64,000 nucleotides of DNA from Raphanus sativus (Eukaryota; Streptophyta; Magnoliopsida; Brassicales; Brassicaceae). The position numbers were made by a program, and so were the translations under genes. Below the pieces are notes generated by a model. It had not been told where the DNA came from, did not search any database, and saw only the letters and a list, made by a program, of their open reading frames with translations. Shown here piece by piece: positions 25,919 through 38,156 of this stretch (position 1 is its first letter; each line of letters opens with the position of its first letter). The stretch covers positions 28,419,407 through 28,483,406 of the forward strand of contig NC_079515.1 of NCBI RefSeq assembly GCF_000801105.2, read 5' to 3'.

Positions 25919-28417
25919 CTATTTCTCATCGAAAAAGAAATGTAATGTAGACTGCTGCGTCTCCTTCTCTTTAGATTTCTTGGTGTTAGACTTTCCTTTT
26001 CCTTGCTTCTTCCCAGAGCTTTTATCAACATCTTGTAGCCTCCTCACAACAGACTGTTTCCATGGATTTTCTTGACCTGAAAATAACTCATAACCTCTCT
26101 TTGTCCCACTCTTTACTGAAGACTCCCCCCCGGTAAATTCTAAGCCGCCACCAGTCTCTACGGATTCACCTTCTCCCTCCTCAATTTCCTTCTTTACAGA
26201 TTCACGATCAGATGTAATGCCTGCTGACCTATCTCCTTCCGCTTTCACAATCTTTTGGGCTTCATTCTCCTCTTCCACTTGTTTACTCTCATCATTGCTA
26301 TCCGAGACTACGACCCCTTCATAACCTTCAAGTAAAGGTTCCTCTTTCGGACCAGCTAGGATGGTTGCATCAGTGGATCTGGTTTCCTTGTCTTTTTCTT
26401 CTGTTTTTGGCTGCTTTGCTGAGAAAAATTTGGAGATCAAGCTGTTCTGCGAGGCCTTTAACGGTATCTGCATGTGTGGTGGTGTCCACAAAACTGCTTG
26501 AGACCCCCAGACTAGTACACTAATAAGAATAGGTAAGCTGGTTGGTTAACCGTACCTGTTGAATACACTCTGGTCCATCAAAAGATAGTTTACCAATTGC
26601 AGAGGTTACTGGATACCATACCTAAAAATTCATATCTCAATCAAGTATGCACCAAAAAAACAAAAAACATTTATTACATAGTAGTGAGGAACTAAGTAAA
26701 GCTTACCAAATCCGATTTCTCATATGGTGCAAGTAATGGCTGCAGTTTCGACGTTGAGGGATCATCTAACCATGTATCAACTGAATCCTTGTCACCCAAA
26801 ATTACTGGCATTCTGTCTAAATTGAAAAAAAAATACACAAAAACTCGCGTGTAAATGATAAATAATGTTAAGCTAAGTAACAGGTTTGTAATCAAAGAAA
26901 AAGCTGGTCATTATTAAACTAATATACATTGCAGAAACAGAGGTGCATTCTGTTCTTGTTCTTTTCTTAATTCAGTTGTTTTAAAAATTTCAAGATTCTC
27001 CTACAGCAGACTCACAACTACAGATGTGTTTTTTTGGAGCTTATCAAATCAGATGCAAACAGAAATAACGCAATATTACTAGTAGTATATTACTCGAATT
27101 TCATATCCATCCCTGTTATATAGTCTTGAACAATGAGGAACTCAAGCTAAAGGGTCCATAGAGAATATACAATATCCAACTTTATATGTTATGATGTGCT
27201 ACTAAGAATTCAGAAATGTAACATTCATATATAACTAATGTATTTATTTATAAACTCACCATGGAGCCAATCCAAGGCTGACGAGGAAGCGGTTGTCAAA
27301 ATGGTGAAGGTATAAAGTGTCTCACCTGCACAGAAAAAGTAACTGATTATCAGTAAAGATATTGAGTGTAAAGAGATAGGAAAAAATGATAACAGTAAGT
27401 AATTACTAGGTAGCAACTATAGAAGATAAAACATTTCCTAATCTAAAAAGTTCTGAGCGAGGAATGATCTGCTTCAAATTGAATATCGACAGAACTTAAA
27501 AGAAAGAAAAAATAAGATGGACAGTTGTTCTACCTCCTGAGTTCTGCCAAGAATCAAAAAGAGCAGCAAAGACCAAAGGCCTCTCATCCTTAAAATGGAT
27601 GTAGTAGGGTTGCTTTTTTGAGCCTTCCTTTTTCCACTCATAGAACCTTCAAGATGATTCTCACTATATAAGTATTTTATAACTTTAGGGATATAATAGA
27701 CACAAATACAAGCATGTATAAAAAGGTTACACATCTACCTACAGTATCATAATATAAGGAAAAGGTTACACATCTACCTACAATTACAATATAATCTGAT
27801 CCTACATTTAACAAGAGTTTCTGCAGAAATTCATCAACAGAAAATTTGGATAATAACTACAAACATGGGCTAAGAACAAAAATAATAAGAAAAAAAAAGA
27901 GAGAGAGAGATAAACAGATACCCATCAACTGCAACAAGGCACCTATTCTTTGGAAGCAATCGACGAAAAGATGCTTTCTCAGCAACCGATTCAGACCGAG
28001 CATTAAACTGCAAAAAAATATGATCAGGACAGGAATCAGAGATACTAAACAAGCAGTTGGGAATCAGAAGAAGGAGTAAAAGTTTTTACCATTTTGAAGA
28101 AATCAGGCTTATCAGTTTTCTTAGTGAAACCAGGGACTAATCCCCACTTCATACAGTGAACAGCAACACCATCATTGTCTCTCCGTAGAACCGGCATATA
28201 AGATCCCGGCGCAACGTTGTAAGAAGGACGGTAACTGTATTAAACGACAAAATAAGCAACCAATGTTCGGAGGTACAGTCAAATAGAAAGGAAAACTGCA
28301 AAAAGGAGAAAAGAGACAGAACCATTCGAGATGAAGAAAAGAGGCAGGAAAGCCATGGCGGTGACAAGCCCTGCGGACATCTTCTGGTCTCAGAGTACAG
28401 CGAGCCCTGCCGCACAT
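25919..28417 (-). CDS. HMCES-like SRAP domain protein
   Basis: Eight exons on the minus strand: 28417-28323, 28234-28090, 28007-27922, 27646-27534, 27325-27260, 26816-26707, 26621-26556 and 26467-25919. They close in frame to 409 residues. SRAP/HMCES proteins form a covalent thiazolidine link with abasic sites in single-stranded DNA through the amino-terminal Cys exposed after Met removal. Here the protein begins MCGRARC, so Cys2 is present. Also visible are YRPSYNVAPGS (Asn and substrate loop), the GFYEWKK block with the catalytic Glu, and HDRMPVILGD with the conserved His. The last exon (residues about 228-409) is a charged, disordered tail with a PIP-box-like ending (QSTLHFFFDEK), which would fit PCNA binding; the animal protein has a C-terminal PIP box too. 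The Arabidopsis counterpart appears to be At2g26470. Confidence 0.92.
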
Positions 28418-28895
28418 CTTTACTATGTTCTTGTGGAGAGAAGAATACACCTACGAAAACAAATAGAACCGTCAGGCCTGCTGTTCCCACCGAGTATCGC
28501 TAATCGAACCATAGTGTTTGTTCAGTAAATTAACAAAAAAAAAGGATTAAGAAACTAAAAAAAATAGCGGAAGCCCTTGTACTTGTGGGAGGCAATCTGT
28601 GAGGGCCGAACCCCACTTTCTCCACTACTTTGGATTTTGATAGTTTTTGTCTACCAAAATCCAATAATAAATAATTACAAAACCTTACGAAATCCCAGTT
28701 GGATATTCTAATTACAACTAGGATGTTCAATCCATTAAAACTTAATTAATTAAAACTGAACCTAAATAAAAAACAATTTGAATTTAATAATACCGATTAA
28801 ATCGAATGGATGTCATTCACCTGAATAAACTGAAAAAATTGATTAATTCAAAATATTAGTATACTTATATAGTTATATGTAAAATTTTATACTAA
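28418..28895. other. Intergenic between HMCES-like gene and MULE
   Basis: It holds the promoter of the HMCES-like gene and ends at the Mutator-like element. No other feature is seen. Confidence 0.5.
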
Positions 28896-29039
28896 TATTA
28901 ATAAGAGAAATTGTCAAATATACCACTTTCATGATACCACTTTTCATTTCTACATTAACCAACTTTACCACTAAATTTTTAATTGATAAAGTACTTTTAT
29001 ACCCCTAACTAATTAAGCATAAAACTAATTTCTTATTTC

Positions 29040-29500
29040 TCCTACATTTCACGAGTCGAGTCGAGTCCGTCGCGCCCAATTACTTCGCCATAGCTGTTCT
29101 CATCAATTGCATCACCATGTTCGTCTGGTGAAAATCCAGTGGTGAAGATCCAGCGAGCGGCTCCGGGAGCTCGAAACGCGTCGGAGCTCAAAACGAATCG
29201 GAGCTCGAACGCTCACAATCCTCACTCGCTGTCAGGTATCGCCGCTGTGACCCCAGCTCGAGTCGTGGTAGCCTGTCTAGAAGCTCTGGAGTCGTTGCCT
29301 CTGCTGAAATCCTCGTCGTGAGTCCGCCATGGAAACTCCGGAAGCGTCGTCAAGCTTGGATGTATCTCTCCTTTGCTCGATCCGCTTTACACTCAGCTCT
29401 GTCTTATTCGTCGTGCTCAGCTTAGTCATGTTCTAGATCGATCTCGTGCTCCACCGTCGTCAGGAGTTGCAGTCTTCTCGTAACGGAGAAAGCACGAAGC
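29040..29500 (+). other. GC-rich segment inside the Pack-MULE
   Basis: This stretch is much richer in G and C than the rest of the element, with many tcgagtcgag and gagctcgaa motifs. It looks like a captured 5' part of a plant gene, but I could not identify a protein from any frame. Confidence 0.35.
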
Positions 29501-29629
29501 AATAATGGTGGATTTGAGATGTTTTGCACATCTGGTCCTCCTTCTTTTGAATATTTACGATCTGACCCCTTAACTATTAGATTTGCAGAAAGGTCCGCTC
29601 GAATCAAACCCTGAATATTTGGTATATTC

Positions 29630-30975
29630 TTATAAGTGATTTTATAAAGGTTTATAAATCATTTATAGGAATATATATAAACTATTAATAAAGGTTTATA
29701 TGATTTCTAATTTTTTTATAGATTTTATAACTTCTTTTATATGCATTTATATATAGTTTATAGACTCTTGCAAACAATTTTACATACCCTTATAATTTTT
29801 TTATAATCATTTATAATGGTGTATAAACTTTATAAATTAGTTTTATAAACTCTTACGAATTATTTACATACCCTTACAAACTCTTATAAATTATTATACA
29901 AACACTTATAAATTGTTTTATAAGGTTTTTTAAATGGTTATAGACTATACAACTCTTATATCACCCCTTATAAATTGAATATAAGCTTTTATAACATTTT
30001 TATAAACCCTTATTAATAGTATACATACCCCTTATAAATTACTTATAACTTTCATAACTCTCTTATAAACATTTATAAATAGTTTATAGATTTTATAGCT
30101 TGTTTTATATGCCTTTATAATTGGTTTATAGACTTTTACAAATAATTTTATTATAAATTGTTTTATAATCCTTTATAAGATGTGTCGGTTCGGAGCCGTT
30201 TGGAGTCTAATCGTGGAGATGAGGAAGGAGAATCCTCACCTAATCGAGCCGAAGCTCTTCGTTGTTCTCGCGAGGAGATTTGAGGGTTCGAATATGGTGA
30301 AGAAAGCTGTCGACCTGCTCGACGAAATGCCTGAACCGGACGAGTATGTGTTCGCATGTTTGCTCGATGCCTTGTGTAAGAACGGTTGCATTAAGGATGC
30401 TGCAAAGATTTTCGAGGATATGAGGTTACAGTTTTTTCCAACGGATCTTAGGTATTTTTCTTCATTGTTGTATGGTTGGTGTAGAGAAGGGAAGAGATGG
30501 AAGCTAAGCATGTTTTGGTTCAGATGAATGAAGCTGGGTATGAATCTGATATTGTTGATTACACTAACTTATAAACATTTATAAACGATTTATAGACTTT
30601 ATAAACTTCTTTATAAGCATTTATAAATGGTTTATATACCCTTACAAATAATTTATAAACATTTATAAATGAATTACAAACTTTATAAACTGTTTTTCAT
30701 AAACATTACAAAAAGATGTATTAACTCTTATTGATTATTTATATTCTTGTAAACCCTTATAAATTATGTTTCAAACTCTTATAAATTGTTTCATAAGCCT
30801 TTCAAAATGATTATAAATTCTTATGAATGATTTAGAGATTTTCTAATTGATTCGTAAACCTATGTAGACCTTATAATTGTTTTATTAACTTTACCGTTTT
30901 CATAAACATTTATAAATTGCTTATAGACTTTACAATTTTTATAAGTCTTTATAAATTGTTTACAAAATTATCTAG
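29630..30975. repeat. Degenerate TTATAAA repeat array
   Basis: Dozens of imperfect copies of a roughly 30-bp motif built from ttataaatggtttatagac and close variants run from about 29,630 to 30,175, and again from about 30,571 to 30,975. They flank the PPR fragment on both sides. The array is inside the Pack-MULE and has no coding capacity. Confidence 0.8.
30180..30571 (+). pseudogene. Captured fragment of a PPR protein gene
   Basis: A reading frame gives CRFGAVWSLIVEMRKENPHL, FVVLARRFEGSNMVKKAVDL, PDEYVFACLLDALCKNGCIK and RYFSSLLYGWCREGK. A frame change near 30,495 then continues EAKHVLVQMNEAGYESDIVD YTNL before the match stops at 30571. This is about three to four pentatricopeptide repeats of a mitochondrial-type P-class PPR protein, closest to the Arabidopsis At5g65820/At3g49730 type from memory. 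Relative to that family it has lost a few residues after DEMP and has the frame shift, so it is a broken fragment. Confidence 0.85.
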
Positions 30976-31666
30976 AACCTAATCAGACAATATTCACCCT
31001 TTAGCTGCAACATAAACTAGAAGATACAAATTATACAGAGATACTGACTCAGCAAAATAAACAAAAATCAGAGGACATGTTGGATTATATCCTTTGAAGG
31101 AGATTTATTTCGGTCACAGAGACGCCATCAAGCTCCTGTGTGGAATAGAGACTTCTCAAAGACTCAAATGACACATACAAGCACCTGCAAAAGCAACAAA
31201 CTTGTAACTCACTTGCAGTTTTTAAAAAAACTCATCAAATCATAGGAAACAACTGACATATGAAACAAAAATGCAAAAAAGAGCAACAGAAACTGAGTTA
31301 TTTAACACACTGTTTTCTGCAGCTGAGGTGGAACCTTCACTTTCGTTGTAGCATACCTTTTAACACTGCTAAAGGGAAGAAACTCTGCAGTCTAAAAAGA
31401 AACAAAAAACATTAGAGTGATTGGTTAATAAGACTTAAGAAAAAAGTAAGAGCCAATGATGAATATGGTGATTACCATTGTAGATCGAAGAAAATGTGTG
31501 TTGGCAGGGTTGTGGCTCTTATTTAAGCTTGAACACACACTTCTTCCATGAGTGTCGGGAACTGAACATGTCAATTACATTACTAATTAACTTAGATTTA
31601 CAAAGGGTTATAAATTTTCAAAAACTCAATGTTCACTATCAAAACTCTTTCTCTTAGATCCGACTA

Positions 31667-31906
31667 TTAACAGATAACACTTTCTCTTAGATCAAGACAA
31701 CAAAATCTGAGAGAAATACTTACAAGTTGTGATTCTTGCTGAGGATTCAACATTTTGAGGTTTTGAGTTTCGATCTCGTCTGCTTCGTGAAAGAGGATAC
31801 ACTCGATCTCGTTTCTGTCGTTCGATCTCGTCACCATCACCGCTCGTCGCGGTAGTCGCTCGATCTCGTTTGCTTCTGAGATAGGATACACTCGATCTAG
31901 TTCCAC
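31667..31906 (-). other. Possible small exon with repeated NEIE motifs
   Basis: On the minus strand a 79-codon frame holds SEANEIERLPRR, NDRNEIECILFHEADEIE and a GTAAGT donor after the CAACTT at its coding end, so it could be a first exon of an element-borne transcript. The repeated xNEIE/DEIE units come from a roughly 90-bp imperfect DNA repeat (gatacactcgatct...). The function is unknown, and it could equally be chance. Confidence 0.25.
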
Positions 31907-32131
31907 TCGCTCGATCTTGTCGTCATCATCGCCGTCATCGATCGATCTCGTCCCCGTCGAAGATTTCTCTTGAGAGACAAAGAGATGAAATTAAGTTAGG
32001 ATTATAAGAGGGTTATTTTTGTAATTTGCTCATTAATGAAAAGTGTATTTGTGAAAATGTCTTTAGAGTGGTGGTAAAACTGAAAAGTGGTACCAAACAA
32101 AGTGTAGTTTTGAAATTTCCCCTATTAATAA

Positions 32132-33900
32132 TATATACATAAATTCTTTACTAATATAATATTTATAATCAAACATTGATTTTAATAATTTTTATATTTT
32201 TAAGTTTTAATAGTTAAATACAAATATTAACTGGAATTTATGTAGGAAAACGAATTCTTAATTATAAAATAAATCTTATATAATATTGAATATCATATAT
32301 TTAAAATTAAATTAGAAGAATTTCTTAATGACCTCTAAGATTGTGTTTTCAGCCTTATTACAACATATAACCAAATCATTTATTTATTTAGTTTAAAATT
32401 TATCACAACAAAACTGTAGTTTTTTTTTGCACAAAACTACAGTTATGAAGTTATATTATTTTAATAAACAGTTATTCACACTTCAACATGCACATAAATT
32501 TTCGTACCTATAAGATGCGTGTATTGATGGTTTCATTATCACCTGATTACATGATAAAAATGATATGATAAAAATGATGATCCAAAAGTATTTCTATTGA
32601 TTAAACAACTAAAATTTTCATAAATCACGCAAATCAAAATATACAAATGATAAAAAAGCACACAGAAATGCAAAGACCCTAAAATGACAATACAAACTTC
32701 CCTAGATAATTAAGAAAATATTATAATATATTTAAACAAGAAGAATAACATATATAAAGTTAATACGAATATTAATTTAAAACATAAAAAGTGTATGATG
32801 TTTTCATTGATTCGATTGATTTTATTTAACTTTCACATTTTTTATCTCATTCTAATTTTTACTTCTGGATGGATTCGGTTTAAATTTTTAATTCTGGCTA
32901 TTTTCTGTAGCCCTGCTACTTATCATAAATAAACAAACAAAAACATCATTTTTAAACACCTTCTATATATAAGTAATTAAGAAAATTGTTTTGAAGAAAT
33001 GAGTTTATTTATCTTTGATTCTACTTAATTGAACTAAAAGTTCTTAGAAATAAATATTTTTATGTTATTTGATGTCAAATTTGAAATTAATTGGATAAGA
33101 TTAATGTATATAACTTATTTGGGAAAAATATAATAAAAAAATAAAAGTTAAATTCAATTAAAATTAAAAGTTTATTCCTAAAAACGAAAATGTAAACAAT
33201 ATATCTTCAAATTTGGAACAATACTATTTAATACTTTATTTTGAAGCAAACAAAAAATAAGATTTAAAAAGAACTGAACTAGTTTCAAAATAAATCAAAA
33301 ACGGAAAACAAGTGATTAAAGATGGTCTAATACCATCTCCAAAAAGACTATATATCTTAAAGTTTGCAAAATTATATATTTGAAATTTCAAAATATTTTT
33401 TCAAAATCAAAACTTGAAACTTAACTTCAAAATTATTTTAATTTTAATTTATTGTCTTTATATTTGTCATAATTAATGTAAACCCATATAATTTTTATAA
33501 ATAACTAGAACATATATAAAAATATTACATCAATATTAATTGATAAAATCTTACACTACAATATAAATTTACAAATAGAAATATATAATTAATTATTAAA
33601 ATACAAAATATCATATTATTACATAAAATTATTTTCGTAGTGCTTCTTCTTCTATTACACAAAAAAATTGTTTGGACAATATGGTGGAGATTTTAGAGGT
33701 CTCAGAGCGAATTTACTAGACCATTAGAATGTTGTAATATTTAAATGTGTATATAATTATATTTTCATGTACCGTTAAAAAAAGGTTTCCTTTATAATAT
33801 TTTTGTTGTTTGATTCCAGGTTTAAAATAATATAAAATCATATTAATTTTTTTTATGTGTAATACTTGAATTTGTAATAACAAATTTGATATTTATGAGA
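32132..33900. other. AT-rich DNA between two MULEs
   Basis: About 1.8 kb of very AT-rich sequence without long coding frames, terminal repeats or RNA genes that I can recognise. Confidence 0.6.
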
Positions 33901-36221
33901 TAAAAATTTGAGAGAATTGGCTACATATACCTAAAGTGAACCAGAATTAGCAAACTACCACCCAGCACTCAAAAACCATATTTCTTGTAGCAAAATAAGG
34001 GTGTGATGCCAAAAATATCCCTCTCTCATTTCCACGTTGCTTTTGCAAGTACACCAGTTTAGAGATCGTATTAGATATGGCCTAGAGATAATAGCACTTT
34101 GTTCAGTCCTGGACCCACACCTCTGTATAGCCAAAAATATTGTTGAAAAGTGTATCTTCCAATACGTGAAATCTGAGAGATTTCTTCGAAAATATCCTAG
34201 AAGTTACTGTTTATTCTTAGATGTAATGGCTATTAGAATTAAGTTAATAAAGTTAACATCTAATATGATAGTTAAAGTTTATCTCAAATTAATATTATAA
34301 CTAACACTAATATAACCCGCTAACCATTATGTTAGCATGATTATTATAAAGAGTTGGTAATATTAAGCATTTCGATACTTATATAGCTTATAGCTGAAAT
34401 TAATGGTCATTTCTGTATTGGATAACAAGATATAGCTGTTAGCCATTAATATATGCATCTAACATAAGTATGTATATACTAAATATTAGGTTTAACGGAT
34501 AACAATTTGTTAAGAGATGGAACAATCGAGTTAAGTGTATATATATTATGTTACGTTTGTAGATTCTTGGCAATAAGGTGAATATAACTTAACCTAAACG
34601 GACATAGGTATCACCTAACAATGTATATTAGCTGTTATACATTTGTTTATATGCTAAGAAACAAATGGAGACATATAAGTCTTGAAAAAGTTATGTAAAA
34701 ATAAGTCTCGTTTATTATCTTCTCTCGCGACTATTCCTTGTGCTCACCATAATTCATCCGTGCTTATGGCTGAGACACGACGTTAAGGCCATATCCCCTC
34801 CCTCCTGATCTACCTCTTCTTGACCCTTAGTTAATACATGTGACACTCAACTCTCGAGAAGACATCCATATCGGTTTCCCATCAAACAAGAGCGATATCT
34901 TGTATTACTTCTTTATCTTCATCATAATCTTGTCAACATTACCGCATCATTCCCCCCAAATTTGGTTTCAACTAGCGTGGGACCTCCTACATTATCAGCC
35001 ATAAACATTACTTCCATGCAAAATATTAAACCCATAACTCAGATTCCAAGTTTTCCTAGTATATACAATTATAGTTTAATTTTCCTGAATTAAACATATG
35101 GCTAAAGACATCGTACACATAGCCAATATTACCAAGTATATAATTTCAGTTAACAGTTAAGAGAAAAGTTAAAGTCTATTTTATGTTAGTAACATGTAAA
35201 TAGACAAAATAAGGTAACACCTTATGTTTTCAAATATAAATAACGGATACAGTATATGTTAACATCTAGGTAAGTATATATTGTCTATAGTTATAAATAT
35301 CTAATACAATATAAGTTACCATTTAAATAAATAGATATCGTGGTCAAATTGGAGAAATCCAACAAGTCCTTAAGAAATATCTTTTAGTTAAGTTTAATAG
35401 AAAAGGTAAAGTTTGTGTTATATTGGTAACATGAAAATGAGATGGGAGAAGTTAACATCTCATGTTTTCATCTATTAGTAATGTGACAATATATGTTGAT
35501 ATCTAATTAAGTAGATATTGCCAACTGGAATGAATTATGCTCTATATAACTCCGATCTAGTAACTAAGAAAATAGATAACTACAGACTTATGACGTACCT
35601 GACATTTTTCCCAGATTTTTGGCGTATGATGGGTTCATTTATTTGAGTGGTGCCACTCAAGAATTCATACTGGTTCCTAGACAAACATAAACCAAGTCTC
35701 ATAATTTTCTTCAAACAATCTGAAGAAACAAAAAAAAGAAATAAATGGAGCATGAAAGTGAAATTATGAAAGAAGAAAATTGAAAAAAATGGAGATTAGC
35801 AAGGTTATATAGTTCATACTTACAGAAAATAAGTTCAAACTAACGAAAAAGATGGATATTATTAAAAATAAAAAGGTTAATTACATCGTTGATACTTACA
35901 TAAGATGCTGGCAGATGTTTTTTTCGCTAGGAGAAGATATGGCTCTTGAATATACAAAACTGTTTTTCTTTTAGATCTATAAATAAAGACTTTTCACTTT
36001 TCTCTAGTCTTTTGTATATAGAGTAGAGAAGGTTTAGTAATTATACCAAGATATACGTATTTATTTCTGGCAGCAAATCTATTATAGGATTACATAGCAT
36101 TGTAGGAGAGTAGGGGTGTTTTGGGTTTAATAAAATGTGTATAGTAGTCTAAACAGGAAACGGGTATCTAGCTAATTTCAGCTTATTTCGTGTATATCCC
36201 ACCTAATTTCTCTAAAAATTT
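33901..36221. mobile_element. Second MULE-like element, non-coding
   Basis: Element 33910-36212 (about 2303 bp), flanked by a perfect 9-bp duplication TAAAAATTT at 33901-33909 and 36213-36221. The left end GAGAGAATTGGCTACATATA and the minus-strand right end GAGAAATTAGGTGGGATATA form an imperfect inverted repeat. The similarity continues through the GAATTAGC / GAAATTAGC and AAATATCCCTCTC / AAACACCCCTACTC blocks. The interior is AT-rich, has no transposase, and carries a diverged internal direct repeat (35160-35290 and 35398-35520). Confidence 0.75.
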
Positions 36222-36526
36222 ATTGATTAAAAACGATAAACGAAAAAAATACTTAATAATCATAAATGTGATGCGTAGTTAACTGTAAAAATCAAAATGT
36301 AAATATAAAGATGAAATTTAAATTTGAAGTTTTAGTATATTATCTTCAGAATTCTAAATTCGAAGCTTTTACAGTTTTTTCTATTTTTATGATTATTTTT
36401 CAAAAAAAAATATTTCCATGGAATTTATGAAAAACAATTGTTTTAGGCATTGGTCCAACAGACGGTCAGAAAAAAGGTCGCATAAAACCCTAACTAGACA
36501 AACATTCTTCTTCTACTCACCAGGAA

Positions 36527-37585
36527 ATGGCAACTCCATCCGTCACTCCACCTGTCTTCGATCTCAATAACCTTCCCATAGACATAGACCAAGAAGACAA
36601 CGACTGTTACATCTTCTCCGTCCCTCTCTCCTCCCGCGGTTCCACAAAACGCGAAGCCATCTCCGTCGAGAGTTACGACCGTGATCGTAGCCTCAGAATC
36701 AAATCCGAACCGCCAATCTTCATAGATCTCGATCAGTACAACAACGACCATGATGATGATGATCTCAGAATCCTATCTTTCCCTCCTCCACCACCTCACA
36801 CATTTCTAGAAAAAGGTCAGTCCTCAAATAGCAACAAGAATCCCCGCCGGAGACGACCCTTGACCTTCTTCGACTGCGAGATTTGCGTCGAATCAAAACC
36901 AACGGTCGAGTCGTTTCGAATCAGCGGATGCTCTCACTCCTACTGCAGCGATTGCGTCTCTAAATACATCGCCGCTAAGTTACAAGACAACCTGCTCTCC
37001 ATCGGCTGTCCTGTCTCTGGCTGTTCAGGGCGGCTCGAGCCGGACCAGTGTCGTCTCATCCTCCCGCGAGAGGTTTTCGACCGGTGGGGAGACGCTCTCT
37101 GCGAGGCGGTGGTGATGCGTTCCAAGAGGTTCTACTGTCCTTACAAGGACTGCTCTGCTCTGGTTTTCTTGGACGAGGGCGAAGATGGCGGGAGTAGTAT
37201 GAAGGAGTCCGAGTGTCCTCACTGTAATAGGATGGTGTGTGCGGCGTGTGGGACGCAGTGGCATCCCGAGATAACCTGCGAGGAGTTTCAGAAGCTGGCT
37301 GAGAGCGAAAGAGGAAGAGATGACATTTTGCTGAAGAAAATGGCAGAGTCTCACAAATGGGCGAGATGTCCTGCTTGCAAATTCTACATTGAAAAGTCTC
37401 AGGGTTGCTTATACATGAAGTGCAGGTAACTTTCATTCTTCCTTTTTTGTCTTAACATGGCAATATTTTAATGAAAGTTGTGAGCTTTTTTAATACTTGT
37501 GTGCAGGTGTGGATTGGCTTTTTGCTACAACTGTGGAACACCATCTAGGGACCATTCTCATTATTGTTATAGTTGCAAGCGTTGA
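36527..37585 (+). CDS. RBR-type E3 ubiquitin ligase (C6HC zinc finger)
   Basis: Two exons, 36527-37425 and 37507-37585, giving 325 residues. The first roughly 110 residues are acidic and low-complexity with an FDLNNLP motif. RING1 starts at Cys117 (CEIC...CSHSYCSDC...CPVSGC), then comes an in-between-RING domain (CPYKDCSALVF...CPHCNRMVCAACGTQWHPEITC), and RING2 starts at Cys281 (CPACKFYIEKSQGCLYMKC, then RCGLAFCYNCG). RBR ligases move ubiquitin through a thioester on a RING2 Cys; Cys294 in QGCLYM occupies that place. The protein stops just after RING2, with no Ariadne or helical C-terminal extension. It belongs to the large plant family of compact RBR proteins; I cannot assign a specific orthologue. 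Confidence 0.88.
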
Positions 37586-38156
37586 CGTATTAGATTTTTT
37601 TTTTATTATGATTTTTATGGATTTGGATTTCTGTTTGCTACAATTTAGAATTACAACTCTTTGGATCATCATCCTTATTTATATGGAATTATCTTTCGCA
37701 CCAGTAAGTGCGTGTTTACTTGGCGATGAATAACAGTCTAAGGATAGGAAGTGACGAAGTGAATATGGAATACATAAGTATCTTCATTTCCAGCGTAGTG
37801 GTTGCAACATATTGACAAGAACAATTTCCGAATGTTGATTCTCCTTATTTTCTGCTGTAAAATACAGTAACCTAAATTTCTGTTCATTGTTTAACAGGGG
37901 CTACAAGTTAATGTATAAACACAGAAGGCCTAATTGGCTAATTCATCAATAATTATCTCAAAACAGACTGCTTGAAATGAAAATTATTATGTCCTAATCC
38001 TTGGAATACATTTATGCAAGTAGCTAAGTAAAAACCTTATAAATATAATGGAGGAGTCCCTTGAGCAGTGACAAGAGTGATGACTTGCTTTAAGACTTTA
38101 TAGCTGTAGTACCTGGAAGTAGTAACAGAGAAGACAAAAGATATAGGACGCAACCT
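37586..38156. other. Intergenic downstream of the RBR gene
   Basis: About 570 bases up to the Harbinger-like element, with the RBR 3' region. Nothing else was recognised. Confidence 0.5.

Larger units (their letters stand above)
28896..32131. mobile_element. Pack-MULE with captured PPR gene fragment
   Basis: Element 28905-32122 (3218 bp), flanked by a perfect 9-bp duplication TATTAATAA at 28896-28904 and 32123-32131, the size typical of Mutator-like elements. The left end reads GAGAAATTGTCAAATATACC and the right end on the minus strand GGGGAAATTTCAAAACTACA. Both continue with a shared CACTTT...GGTACCACTTTTCA type subterminal region, making imperfect terminal inverted repeats. No transposase is visible. 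The interior holds a GC-rich stretch (about 29,040-29,490), a long AT-rich TTATAAA repeat array, a PPR gene fragment (30180-30571), and a right-hand part with repeated ctcgatctcgt motifs. Confidence 0.87.

Noticed and set aside
34037..34300. An 87-codon frame inside the second MULE
   Set aside because: There is no ATG-supported protein similarity, and the composition is that of AT-rich filler.
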